This document shows positions 46,490-56,700 of a DNA stretch of 64,000 nucleotides, piece after piece. The DNA is taken from positions 61,344 through 125,343 of the forward strand of contig NZ_JACCDE010000012.1 of assembly GCF_013415125.1 (NCBI RefSeq). The letters run 5' to 3'. Every line of letters starts with the position of its first letter. Position 1 is the first letter of the stretch. Origin of the DNA: Vreelandella glaciei (GTDB taxonomy: Bacteria > Pseudomonadota > Gammaproteobacteria > Pseudomonadales > Halomonadaceae). Made by a program: the position numbers and the translations under genes. Under the pieces are notes generated by a model. It was not told where the DNA came from, made no database searches, and was given only the letters and a program-made list of their open reading frames with translations.

Positions 46490-46694
46490 AGGGAATGGGC
46501 TATCTGTCACAAAACACCTCAACCACTAACTGAAACATTTGTTTACATGAATACAAGCGTTCGTTAATAACATCCTTTTATAATACTTACCGCTAATTGC
46601 GCACTAGGCTTACTCCTGTATAACAGCGCAATATTTTTAGCCGCCGTAGACTAAAAGACCGTCAGTAAGGCCTCTCCCAGCGTTTCCGCCCATT

Positions 46695-49600
46695 GTGACA
46701 ATGCTTCTCACCATAGCCGAAGGACAACAACAAAAGATGGCTCAGAGTAACCGTCGTCTCGCCATGCAGGCTTGGCTGTTGATTCTACTCACTAGTAGTT
46801 TGCTGATCAGTGTCAGCAGCCTGCTGCTAGACCGCGTCGCACACCTTCCGCTACCCCCACAGTGGCGTTTGAGCCCTGATGGCACCCTTGCCGTGCTGTT
46901 GGTTAGCGTCGGCCTGCTGGCCCTGCTGAGCCACCAGTCACGCTGGCGACGTTTAGCCGGTGGCCTGATGATCGTATTGGGTGGTTATAGCCTTGGCCAT
47001 GATCTTCTCGCACCGGGAACGGACGACGGGCTTTCATGGCTCACCGGACAGCCACGCCTGGGCAGGGTACCTGCGTTGCTGGTGGTAATCATGGGAACGA
47101 GTTGTTTCTTTTCTCCGGCATCGGGGGGCACTCGGCGAGGTTATCGCTTGATCGGCTGGACGTCGATCATCCTCGGCGTCGCTACGTTGGCTTATCCACT
47201 GATCACCCAGACGCCACCCGTCTCGGTGGCAGGCCTCACCTCCATGGGTAGCTTATTCTGCCTTCTGCTGGGCGCGGCTCTACTGATTATTGCCCATCAG
47301 CGTACCTATCCGACGCTGCCACTGCCCCGCTCTGCCATTATCGTCGGTGTGTTAGGCGTCACGGTCAGCATCATGATCTGGCTGGCCAGCAGCTGGGTAC
47401 AGTACAACGCCCGCCTCACCGCTGCCGATACGCTAGTGAACAATGTCGCCGATGGCATGGAGCAGCGAATTGAGTCAAGAGTAAAACAGGTTGAGCGCCT
47501 AACAGAGCGCTGGATGGCGTTAAGAGGCGAGGGTCGTAGTGCCGTTCGCGAGCTTCAAGAAGTAGAGATGCGAACGTTTATGCGTGACGAGCCAAGCTTG
47601 CTGGCCATCGTTCACTTAGGCGATGACTCCCAAGTACGGTGGCGAGTGGGCCGCGAACCCGCAAACCTACTATGGATGATGGATCAACTGACCGGCCCAG
47701 CGACACTGGGCTGGCTACGCCAGCAAAATGTATTCCATCTACCTATCAGCTGGCGTTTTCCTGATCCAGAACGTAGCAGCCATGGCCTACTAGCGGTGAC
47801 GCTTGATGGGGGGCAGACCACCATGCTGGCTGCTATCGACTTAGCCGAGATCATCCAGTTGCAGCGTCATCTGGATACGAGTGGCTTTACCATCACGTAT
47901 ACCTCAAACGACCAAACGTGGGGCACGTTGGCTGCTAAAAGTTCGCACGGAGCCCTTATCCCGAGGGCGTTTGCCTCCCGCGAGGTGACGCTGCCCGGCG
48001 GGCCAACCTTCACGATTACAGCACTGGATGGGCCGCTGTCGCTGAGCAGCCTGCCCGGCGCTTTGCCAGTGATCTTCGGCCTAATGGGGTTAGTATTCTC
48101 TTATCAGTTGATCATGAGCCGTGCCCTTATCGCCTTCCGTAACCAACAGGCCACCGCTTTGCAGCTCAATGAGCAGCGCTTCCGGTCCCTGTTCACCCAT
48201 AACCCAGATGCGGTATTTGCTCATCACCGTGACGGCACCTATGAAAGCCTCAATCCGGTGACGGAAGCCATCGTGGGACTCTCGGAAAGCGACCTACTGG
48301 GAAAGCACTTCCGCTCAGTCGTCTGCGAACCAGCGTGTTCCAATCAGGATGTAGAGCGTACGGAGATCGCTTTCAATCGCGCCATCAACGGACTCCCCAG
48401 CAGCTATACCATGCGCTTCGTACGCGAAGGGGCTTCTCAAGATTTGGAAGTAACAATGGTGCCCATAGTGGTTGATGGCGAGGTCAGCGGGGTCTTCGGT
48501 ATTGCCAAGGACATCACCGATCGCGTTGCCGCCGAGGAGCGGCTGCTCATTCTGGAGCGAAGCCTTGAGGCGAGCGGCAACGGCGCCATGATCATTGACG
48601 TTCGTACGGAAGAGAAACAAGTGGTTTATGTGAACCACGCGTTCACACGGATTACCGGTTACCCAGAGCAAGAAGTCATCGGCCACGCGCCGCTACTTCT
48701 CAGCGGTGCTGAAACGGATACTGAGGACACCAAGCAGATCCAAGCAGCGATCCAGCACGGCACTAGCCTGACCACCACCGTGCGCACTTATCGTCGCGAC
48801 GGCTCTCCTTTTTGGAATCAACTGTTCATGTCGCCGGTGAAGGATGCCAACCAACAGGTTAGCCACTTCATCTGCATTATCAACGATATCTCCGAGCGTA
48901 AGGAGCAGGAGAGCCAGCTGGCTTATCAGGCGACCCACGACGTTCTGACCGGCCTTGGCAATCGAGCACTATTCAGTGATCGCCTGGCCCATGATGTTGA
49001 ATTGGCGGCTCGCAATGGCCAAACGTTGGCCGTACTCTTCGTTGACCTGGACGAGTTCAAACCTATCAACGATACGCTCGGCCACAACGTTGGTGATCAG
49101 CTCTTGATCAGCGTGGCAGAGAAGCTACAGCAGGGGTTGCGGGTCAGTGATACGCTCGCCCGCTTGGGTGGCGATGAGTTCGTACTGCTGCTGCCCGACT
49201 TGAGCCACCCCGATGAGGCCGAAGAAGTGGCCGGCCGGCTGTTGGAAGCACTCAATAAACCCCACCGGATCAATGAGCACGAGCTGCACGTGTCGGCCAG
49301 CATTGGTATCGCCGTAAATCGCGCTGGGCTCGATGAGCCCGAGCGACTGCTTCAGCACGCAGACATGGCTATGTACAAAGCCAAGCAGCAAGGTCGTAAC
49401 ACCTACCAGATGTACACGGACGATCTCGACAGCAAGCTCAGTCAGCGTGTCACCCTGCGCAGCGAGCTACAGGAAGCCATTGAGCACGGCCATCTACCTG
49501 CATTACCAGCCCCTGCTGAACCGCGCAGGCGATGTCGACGGACTAGAGGCGTTGGTTCGCTGGTACCACCCGACCAAGGGCTTTATCTCGCCAGCGACGT

Positions 49601-50226
49601 TTATTCCCATTGCGGAAGAGACCGGTCAGATCATTCCGCTGAGCCGCTGGGTAATGCGGCAGGCCTGCAAAGATGCCCAACAATTGGTCGAACAAGGCCT
49701 GTTAAAAGGACGCATGGCAGTCAACCTCTCGCCCCTCCAGTTTCACCGCCCCAACTTCCTCAGCACGTTGCGCAATGTACTGAACGAGACGCACCTTGCA
49801 CCTGAGCACCTGGAGCTGGAACTGACTGAAGGCATCCTGATGCGTGATGCCGACGGCGCCATCGATATCCTCCACGCCCTAAGCGGCATGGGGGTCAGTA
49901 CCGCCATCGACGACTTCGGCACCGGTTTTTCCAGCCTGAGTTACCTGCGCGACCTGCCCATCGACAAGATCAAGATCGACCGCAGCTTCGTGCAGGATGC
50001 TGCCAAGAGCGACAAGAACGCCGCTATCTGCCAGGGCGTTATTACCTTGGCGCTGGAGCTTGACCTTAGGGTGGTTGCCGAAGGTATCGAAACGGTAGAA
50101 CAGCATGACTACTTGATGTCACTAGGCTGCGAGGTTTTCCAAGGCTACCTGTTTGCCAAACCGATGCCACTGGACAGCCTCATCACTTGGCTTACGCAAA
50201 AAGCACAGATGACATCCAACGCATGA
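46695..50226 (+). pseudogene. Membrane PAS-GGDEF-EAL protein split by a frameshift
   Basis: The first frame (46695-49805) codes for a membrane part with several helices and a periplasmic loop, two PAS domains (FRSLFTHNPDAVFAHHRDGT and GAMIIDVRTEEKQVVYVNHA), and a GGDEF domain with RVSD and GGDEF intact. Near 49490 it slips out of frame after AIEHGHL. The EAL domain continues in another frame (LHYQPLLNRAGDVDGLEALV through DDFGTGFSSLSYL to 50226) and is otherwise complete, with no further breaks seen. A one-base loss, a sequencing error or recoding could explain it. If ATG 46737 is the true start, 14 residues are lost. Confidence 0.85.
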
Positions 50227-50322
50227 CGGTTTACGCCAGGAAATGGGCTTTGCTTTCCAAATGACCAGGCTTCTACTGGCGCACACATAAAATGTACTGA
50301 ACATGTTTATAAGCACAATACT

Positions 50323-50590
50323 TTACGGGTTTAGCAACATCGCCCGGAAATCCTCGCTCTCAAGGGGGAAGCGAGGAGATAACCTTGGATACGGTGCAGC
50401 CTTGCGCCTGCAGCCAAGTCAGTTCTCGTGAAGTTCATGAATTTCCTGATGAACAATATCCGAGCGTTCGGTGAGCGTGCCCTCGGTGAACTTCACTTGG
50501 AGCTGGCCAGGCGAGATGCCGTAACGGACCATGGTCTCGCGCAAACGTGCCGTCACGAAAAGCTTTGGGGCTCACGTTGAAGGAGATGAT
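50323..50590 (-). pseudogene. Decayed EAL-domain fragment
   Basis: The minus strand encodes EAL-like pieces in several frames: ISFNVSPKAFRDGTFAR, then TMVRYGISPGQLQVKFTEGT and LTERSDIVHQEIHELHEN, then after a deletion the C-terminal pieces QGCTRIQGYLLASPL and ESEDFRAMLLNP before a stop. The catalytic N-terminus is gone. It faces the EAL end of the split gene and is probably the relic of another cyclic di-GMP phosphodiesterase. Confidence 0.65.
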
Positions 50591-50698
50591 GGGGGGCTAA
50601 GCCCTGCTGCTTGCCACGCATGGAGATCTTTACACAACAGTTCTTGCACCCGCGGGCGGTTACACAGAATCATTTACACCCTCCTCTTCACACACCTT

Positions 50699-51604
50699 TC
50701 ACTCAGGCATTTGCGCTTGTTCGCGCGTCACTCGGAGCGATGTGACTTCAACGCTGAGCGCATCACGCGTTTCTTCTAATTCGCTTATCTGATCACCGAC
50801 CGCGTCAAGTTGGGTATTGGCCTCTTCGATATCGCTGTTTAACGCTTCAAGCTCTGCTTCAATCTGGCTACGCGCCTCTTCTGTTTCTTGACGCGCCTGT
50901 TGCGCGGCATCGCGAGCGGCTTCGGCCTCTTCAACCTCGGTGTTCAGCGCTTCGAGGTCAGATTCAGCTTGGTTGCGGGCCTCCTCAGCTTCTTGACGCG
51001 CCTGTTGTGCGGCATCGCGAGCAGCTTCGGCCTCTTCGATCTCGGTGTTTAGCGCTTCAAGGTCAGCTTCAGCTTGGCTACGAGCCTCTTCTGCTTCTTG
51101 TTGCGCCTGTTGAGCAGCATCGCGGGCGGCTTCGGCTTCTTCTTTGTTGGTCTCTACCTCGGCGTATTCCTGATTCAGCGTCTCAAGCTGACTCTGCCTT
51201 TCTTCTGCCTGTTCGTTAAACGTCTCAATTTCTTCTTCACGGGTTTCACGCTCACCGCGTAAAGCAGTCAAATCTTCTTGGGCATTGGCAATGTCGGCGC
51301 GCGTTGAAGCAAGTGCCGCCTCCGCTTCCGTTTGCTCAACCCCAAGGGCGTTCATTCTCTGCTGCAGCGTTGCCAAATCAAGCTCTGCGGCTTCCACCTC
51401 AGACATCTGCGCCTGAATTTGCTGATGCTTGCGTTCGGTTTCAGCCAACTGTGTTTCCAGCGCTTGCAAATTGTCCTGACGCGTCCCGGCAATGGTGTGC
51501 GCCACCGCGGCCCAAACCATCGCAATGACGGCGATAGCCAAAACCACTCTGACGCGGTTATCGCGCAACAATGCGATCGTTGATGGTTTATGAGTCCCTG
51601 TCAT
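50699..51604 (-). CDS. Membrane-anchored coiled-coil protein built from 35-residue repeats
   Basis: A 301-aa protein with a short cytosolic start, one membrane helix (about residues 19-39), and then almost pure coiled coil rich in Glu, Ala and Gln. Residues 155-259 are three near-identical 35-residue repeats (EEAEAARDAAQQA...LEALNTE). Since 35 is exactly five heptads, copies can be added without breaking the register. No known family is evident beyond generic coiled coils; a structural or spacer role in the envelope is a guess. Confidence 0.75.
   Translation of the reverse strand: MTGTHKPSTIALLRDNRVRVVLAIAVIAMVWAAVAHTIAGTRQDNLQALETQLAETERKHQQIQAQMSEVEAAELDLATLQQRMNALGVEQTEAEAALASTRADIANAQEDLTALRGERETREEEIETFNEQAEERQSQLETLNQEYAEVETNKEEAEAARDAAQQAQQEAEEARSQAEADLEALNTEIEEAEAARDAAQQARQEAEEARNQAESDLEALNTEVEEAEAARDAAQQARQETEEARSQIEAELEALNSDIEEANTQLDAVGDQISELEETRDALSVEVTSLRVTREQAQMPE
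50828..51142 (-). repeat. Three 105-bp tandem repeats in the coiled-coil gene
   Basis: The DNA coding for residues 155-259 consists of three consecutive 105-bp units that differ at few positions. A degenerate fourth start (EEANTQLD) follows. Recent internal duplication is likely. Confidence 0.8.
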
Positions 51605-51828
51605 TGGTGCAATCCTCTCGCTTAAGTGCTGTCGCTACATTGGTGGCTAACGTGTGCTCGTTAGCGGATCGTGATCTGACCCTGTTGTTAATATGAAGGA
51701 AAGTTTTTGATTCGGCTAGAAACGGTCATTCAACACATGCGAAATGGCGCTTGTTATAACCTCAATACTCAATTAGCAACGGTGCCGACCCTTATAAGAA
51801 CATTTTTCGGTGATGCCATGTGTTCCAA

Positions 51829-52320
51829 TCAGGTAGTCAGAATCAGCTGCCAGTAACCTACGTCATGCCATTGTTCGAACTTGAATCCAACCTTTTCAAA
51901 TTGGGCTACTTTTTTCATCCCCATTTTCTCGTGTAGCGCAACACTGGCTGGGTTGGGAAGCGTGATGCCGCCAATCACCGTCTGAATGCCACTCTCTTTG
52001 AGTTTGGAAAAGAGCGTTTCGTACAGTTTTGCACCCAAGCCCCTACCGTGCGCCTGGTTGGAAAGGTAGACGCTGGCTTCCACTGCAAATCGGTAGGCGC
52101 TTCTCTCCTTCCATTTCGTCGCATAGGCGTAGCCCATCACCGTGTCGCCTTCCACTACGACGATCCAAGGTAAGCCTGCGCTCTGCACGCTTTCTATCCT
52201 TGCTTGAATCACTGCTCCAGAAACCGGCTTTTCTTCAAAGGAAATAGCGGTATTTTCGATGTAATGGTTATAAATGCGCGCGATGGCTTTCGAATCACCT
52301 TTGACCGCATCTCTGATCAT
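51829..52320 (-). CDS. GNAT acetyltransferase, PAT/MnaT-like
   Basis: A 163-aa acetyl-CoA-dependent N-acetyltransferase. IYNHYIENTAISFEEKPVS near the start and SNQAHGRGLGAKLYE (the acetyl-CoA loop, about residues 89-103) match the phosphinothricin/methionine sulfoximine acetyltransferase group, and the end KVGFKFEQWHDVGYWQ is typical. The natural substrate is unknown. It is monocistronic, about 100 nt after the methyltransferase gene on the same strand. Confidence 0.88.
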   Translation of the reverse strand: MIRDAVKGDSKAIARIYNHYIENTAISFEEKPVSGAVIQARIESVQSAGLPWIVVVEGDTVMGYAYATKWKERSAYRFAVEASVYLSNQAHGRGLGAKLYETLFSKLKESGIQTVIGGITLPNPASVALHEKMGMKKVAQFEKVGFKFEQWHDVGYWQLILTT

Positions 52321-52422
52321 GGTTTATTCCATTTATATTCTAGGGGATTAAGTTCAACGAGTAACAAAATTCGACTAACGCTTTCTTGGTCAGCTAAGGC
52401 GCCTTTAACGCTAAGCCAGGCA

Positions 52423-53010
52423 TCACCCACACCGCGTTGCCAGAAACTCGCCATTACCAACGGGGACGGTGCACGTGGTGAAATTGGGATCCGCCGATAC
52501 CTGCACCATGAAAGCAGCCAATTCACCTGCATGGGAGGTGGCGTTATCCACCACAAGAAGCCCACCTTTGCGTAAAACTCGCTCGATATTAGGCCACCAT
52601 TGCACATAATCAGAGCGTTTTGAGTCTAAAAAAATCAGGTCGAAACTGGCATCTTTCAACCTCTCAAACAGACCTCCCGCCTCCCCTGGATGCTGGGTAA
52701 TGACATCAGAGAGGCCTGAGCGCTCAAAATTTTTCGCGGCCATCGCAAGCTTGTATTCGGAAAGTTCAACGGTGGTAACGTGCCCTCCAATCCTCTGCAC
52801 TGCCTGGGCCAGCCACAAGGTGGAGTACCCGTTGGAAGTGCCAATTTCCAACACTCGTTGCGCGTTGGTTGCTTGAACAAGTACCGATAGAAACTCCCCC
52901 GTATCACGGGTGATATTGAGCATTCGTCTTGGGGGTTCAGAAATGGCGGCATCGTTTTGTTGGCCAAATCGCTCAAGCTCCCTTAGCAGTTCTTGAAGAG
53001 TTTCACTCAC
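52423..53010 (-). CDS. SAM-dependent O-methyltransferase
   Basis: A 195-aa class I methyltransferase of the catechol/caffeoyl-CoA type. The SAM motif LEIGTSNGYSTLWLA (about residues 56-70) is followed by VTTVELSEYKLAMA, FDLIFLDSKRSDY and GLLVVDNATSH. The start codon is GTG. The acceptor is unknown. It lies 53 nt after the LysE-family gene on the same strand and may share its transcript. Confidence 0.88.
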   Translation of the reverse strand: MSETLQELLRELERFGQQNDAAISEPPRRMLNITRDTGEFLSVLVQATNAQRVLEIGTSNGYSTLWLAQAVQRIGGHVTTVELSEYKLAMAAKNFERSGLSDVITQHPGEAGGLFERLKDASFDLIFLDSKRSDYVQWWPNIERVLRKGGLLVVDNATSHAGELAAFMVQVSADPNFTTCTVPVGNGEFLATRCG

Positions 53011-53063
53011 CGTTGTCTCCCGCTAGGCACAGCATTTCCATCATCCAATTTACCGCCCTTTAC

Positions 53064-53690
53064 TTACACAGGCCGCTTGGCAAGCAGCGCCCAGATACCC
53101 GCTGAAGAGAGTAACGTTCCGCCAGCCAAGTTGAAGCGACGCTGGGCACGACGCGAGGCGAGCATCTTGCGCACTGACGTTGCGAATACGGCGTAGAGCG
53201 TGGCATTAAGCGTTGCCAAGGCCACGAATGTAACCGCAAGAATCCATAGCTGCTGCCCAGCATCGGCGTTCGGGCTGACGAATTGCGGCAAAAAGGCGAC
53301 GAAGAAGATAATGCCCTTCGGGTTCAGCGCAGTAACGAGATAGGTATTGGTAAAGAGCTTCCAGCGCGAACCTGATACCGCCGGTGTTACCGGCTGCACC
53401 GACGAAATACCGGCACGCAACAGCTTGATGCCCATATACAGCAGGTATAAACCACCGATCCATTTGATCACGGTGAACCAGAATGCCGAGGTGGCTAACA
53501 CCGCTCCCAAGCCAAGCAGTGAAAAGAGCAGCGCCGTTGAGTCACCCAATGCCACCGCAGCGACAAGCGGAATATTAGCGCGCCTGCCTTGGGCAATGGA
53601 GTAGCTAACCACGGTCAAAATCGTTGGCCCAGGAATAGCGAGCAAGGCCACGGACGCAAGAGCAAAGGCGAACCAGATTTCAATCGACAT
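53064..53690 (-). CDS. LysE/RhtB-family exporter
   Basis: A 208-aa inner-membrane protein with about six helices. The family segment LLAIPGPTILTVVSYSIAQG lies at residues 16-35 and ALNPKGIIFFVAFLPQFV in the middle. It exports small amino acids or similar compounds. Its promoter region (53711-53756) is one copy of the 46-bp repeat that bounds the helicase island. Confidence 0.9.
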   Translation of the reverse strand: MSIEIWFAFALASVALLAIPGPTILTVVSYSIAQGRRANIPLVAAVALGDSTALLFSLLGLGAVLATSAFWFTVIKWIGGLYLLYMGIKLLRAGISSVQPVTPAVSGSRWKLFTNTYLVTALNPKGIIFFVAFLPQFVSPNADAGQQLWILAVTFVALATLNATLYAVFATSVRKMLASRRAQRRFNLAGGTLLSSAGIWALLAKRPV

Positions 53691-53710
53691 GGAAAGCTAC
53701 CTCACAGGTT

Positions 53711-53756
53711 GTTGATGCTAAGTTAGCATAAGCTCAACAATGATTGGAGTGCTCTG
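53711..53756. repeat. Left copy of the 46-bp direct repeat bounding the helicase island
   Basis: It reads GTTG, then ATGCTAAGTTAGCAT (a perfect 6-bp palindrome around AGT), AAGCTCAACAATGATTGGAGT, and ends GCTCTG. It matches 59755-59800 at 44 of 46 positions in the same orientation. It lies 21 nt before the LysE start, in its likely promoter. Confidence 0.85.
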
Positions 53757-53786
53757 TGAGGTGCTTATTCCGTCAATTTAAAATAC

Positions 53787-56700
53787 TTAGTTTTTTGCTT
53801 GCGCCTTTTCCAACTGCTGCGTTAAAGCTGCATCTAACAGCTCTAGCGCCTTAGCGCGATTTGTCCACCAGTCCGTTGACCAGACTCTAAACAGTGACCA
53901 GCCCAATCCTTCCAATACGCTCTGGCGTACCTTGTCCCGCTCACGGGCATAGGCTGAGCTGTGGTACATGGCGCCATCACACTCAATACCTGCCAAATAA
54001 ACACCGGGTTTGTCCGGGTGAACAATGCCCATATCGATACGGTAGGCAGAAACGCCGATTTGCGGATGGACTATCCAGCCCTTCTCTTGCAGGCCTCTGG
54101 CAACGGCCACCTCAAACGGCGATTCAAAGTCACCCACGGAGCCATGAACGGCAGCGCCGAGTGCTGAAGCACCGCGCTCGGCATATTCTAAAAAGTGCTT
54201 GAGGTCTGCCACGGCCCGGGCCGAGGTGCGGGATAGATCGATACGCTCCGGGGTCAGAGTGGAGAACACCACCATTTCTGAGCGGGCGCGAGTCATGGCC
54301 ACGTTCAATCGACGCTCACCACCGTTACGGTTTAGCGGGCCGAAGTTCATGGTGACGTGACCGGCTTCATCCGGGCCGTAGGTGATGCTAAATAAGATCA
54401 CGTCCCGCTCGTCGCCCTGCACTGTCTCCAGGTTTTTCACGAAGACCGGCTCCAGCTCGTCGTCGGAGAATGCCCATTCGACACTTGGGTCTTCCCCGCG
54501 GGCTTTATCGAGCAGGTCTTCAATCAAGCTCTGCTGCTCGGTATTGAAGGTCACCACCCCAATGGACTGACGGCGCAACGCTTCATCTTCGGAGGTTAGC
54601 CGCCGCACGATCTCGTCTACTATGGCCTTCGCTTCCCCTTGGTTATGGCGTGCTTTGCCTCGGGCATAAAAACCTTCTGGCCGCACCAGCGAAACGCCCT
54701 TATCAGGGTGCACCGGGGCTGGAAAGGTTACCAGTGAGTTTTCGTAGTAACGGCTATTGGAGAACGCAATCAGGCTCTCGCGGCGAGAGCGGTAATGCAG
54801 ATTCAGTACCCGCTGGGGGATACTAGAGCCCATCAGCTCATCAAGAATACTCTCAAGATCGCCCTCACCGTCAACATCCCCATCCGGGTCATCATCAGAG
54901 CGGCCAAAGAAGTTCGTCGGCGGCATCTGTTTGGGATCGCCCGCCACGATGACCTGTTTGCCACGTGCCAGAGAACCGACCGCATCCCACACGGTAATCT
55001 GCGAGGCTTCATCAAAAATCACTACGTCAAACAGCGCCTGCCCTGGAGAGAGGAACTGAGCGATGGAGAGCGGTGACATCATTAAACAGGGGGCCAGGGT
55101 GGTAATCGCATCGGGGATGGTTTCCATCATCTCCCGCACCGGCTTATGGCGCATTTTTTTCTGCAGCTCGTGGCGCAGTACGCCCCAGGAGGAGCTCTTC
55201 TGGATACCGTCCTGATCAGGAATTTCCCCAGACAAACTCGCCGCGATGTATTGGGCAGTCAGCGCGCTGAAGCGGGTATCCAGCTCGCGGAAATGTTGAA
55301 TTGTGGCTTGATGCTCAGGCGATGAGAAGGTGCGCAGTACCTCATCTTCGCCAATCACTGCTGAAGACCACCAGCCACAGTAGGCCGCTTCGAAAACGTC
55401 CTCAACCTCATCCGCTGTTACGCTGCCCTGCTCAATGGCGTCTACCAGCGGGCCAAGCTGGCAATCCAGCGCTTCAGAACGGCGACGCATCCAGGCACAC
55501 CACTCTTTCAGCGAAATATGGTGGTCGACAATCTGCTGGCAGTGAGCACTTAACGCCTCTAAGGCGGGCACTTGAGTATCCAGACGCTCATCAAGCGTTG
55601 AGCCGATCAGCGCTTCAAACTGCATTTTAAGCGCCGTAAATGCCTCAAACGTCGCTTTGAAGTCATTAATCACGCGCCCTACGGGGGCTTCCGGCGCCAG
55701 CAGGTCGTTGGCATCATAGAGCAGCGTGCGAATCTTACCCCGCAGCATCGCCAGCGACTCCGCGTCATCAGCAAGCTTGCCCACCGCAACACGGGCACGA
55801 GAACCCAATAGCTTCAAGGCGGCCATGGCCTCAGGGTCTGAGTTATACGCGTCCCAGCCCCGTAGCCCCTTCAATACGCCATCCAGGCGGTCAATATGGC
55901 CGCCCGTTTCGCGCAGCTGCATCAGTACGGGGATATCGTTGTCTGGGTTTGGAGTACCCTGGGCACCGCCTGCGCGCATCTGCTTGACGACACTGCGCTT
56001 GGCGAACCAGCTTTTCGGCCACCAGGTTTCGTTGGCCGCCGCCCAGGTTGGGCCAAGCGCCGCGGCATCCAGCGTTTGCCACGCCAGCGGCGCATAACTG
56101 CAGCTCAATTTTTCCTGGGTAGCGATATAGGTTTTAAGCTGAATGACCGCTTCTTCCAACGCATCAAGCCGATCAGGTGCATCGGGTTCCAGGGCAAAAG
56201 AGGCTTGCTGGCGATAGGCATCCAGCAGCACTTGGCCACACTCTGCCACGGCGGATAGCTTGGCCAAGTTTACCGCACCCAAGCTAATCCCCAGCGCCTT
56301 CTCCAGAGCTGATAAATCCTGTGACATTTTGTCGGCGCTGGCTTGGAGCTGACGGGCAACAGTGACCACCTCTTCCTGCCACTGGGGCCGCCAGTCATGA
56401 TGAGTGATGGCGCTTAGCGGGTGATCGACAAGATTGCCCACGGCATTCGCCTGCACGCTCAACAACGCTGCCATTTCGCGTAAATGTTCTAGCTGTTTTT
56501 GGTCGTGAACCTCGCCGTTGGCCCAGCTTAGCTTTACCTTAGCGGCGAGCGCTGCATCGCGTATTTTGATACCCATCGCGTAGTGCGCCGTCAGCCCATT
56601 CCGGTGGCACTGATGTAAGGCATTCACAACACGATTCAAACGGTCACGCAGGGTTTTCAGGCGCTCGCCCTCCGCCTTCCAATCGCTTATCGATGCCTGA

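Noticed and set aside
49333..50226. A separate gene made only of the EAL domain, starting at 49333
   Set aside because: The first 50 codons overlap the GGDEF coding sequence in the wrong frame and no ribosome site is seen. It is the displaced end of the large gene.
50828..51142. CRISPR-like or satellite repeats
   Set aside because: The 105-bp units are contiguous and codon-phased in a coiled-coil gene, with no spacers.
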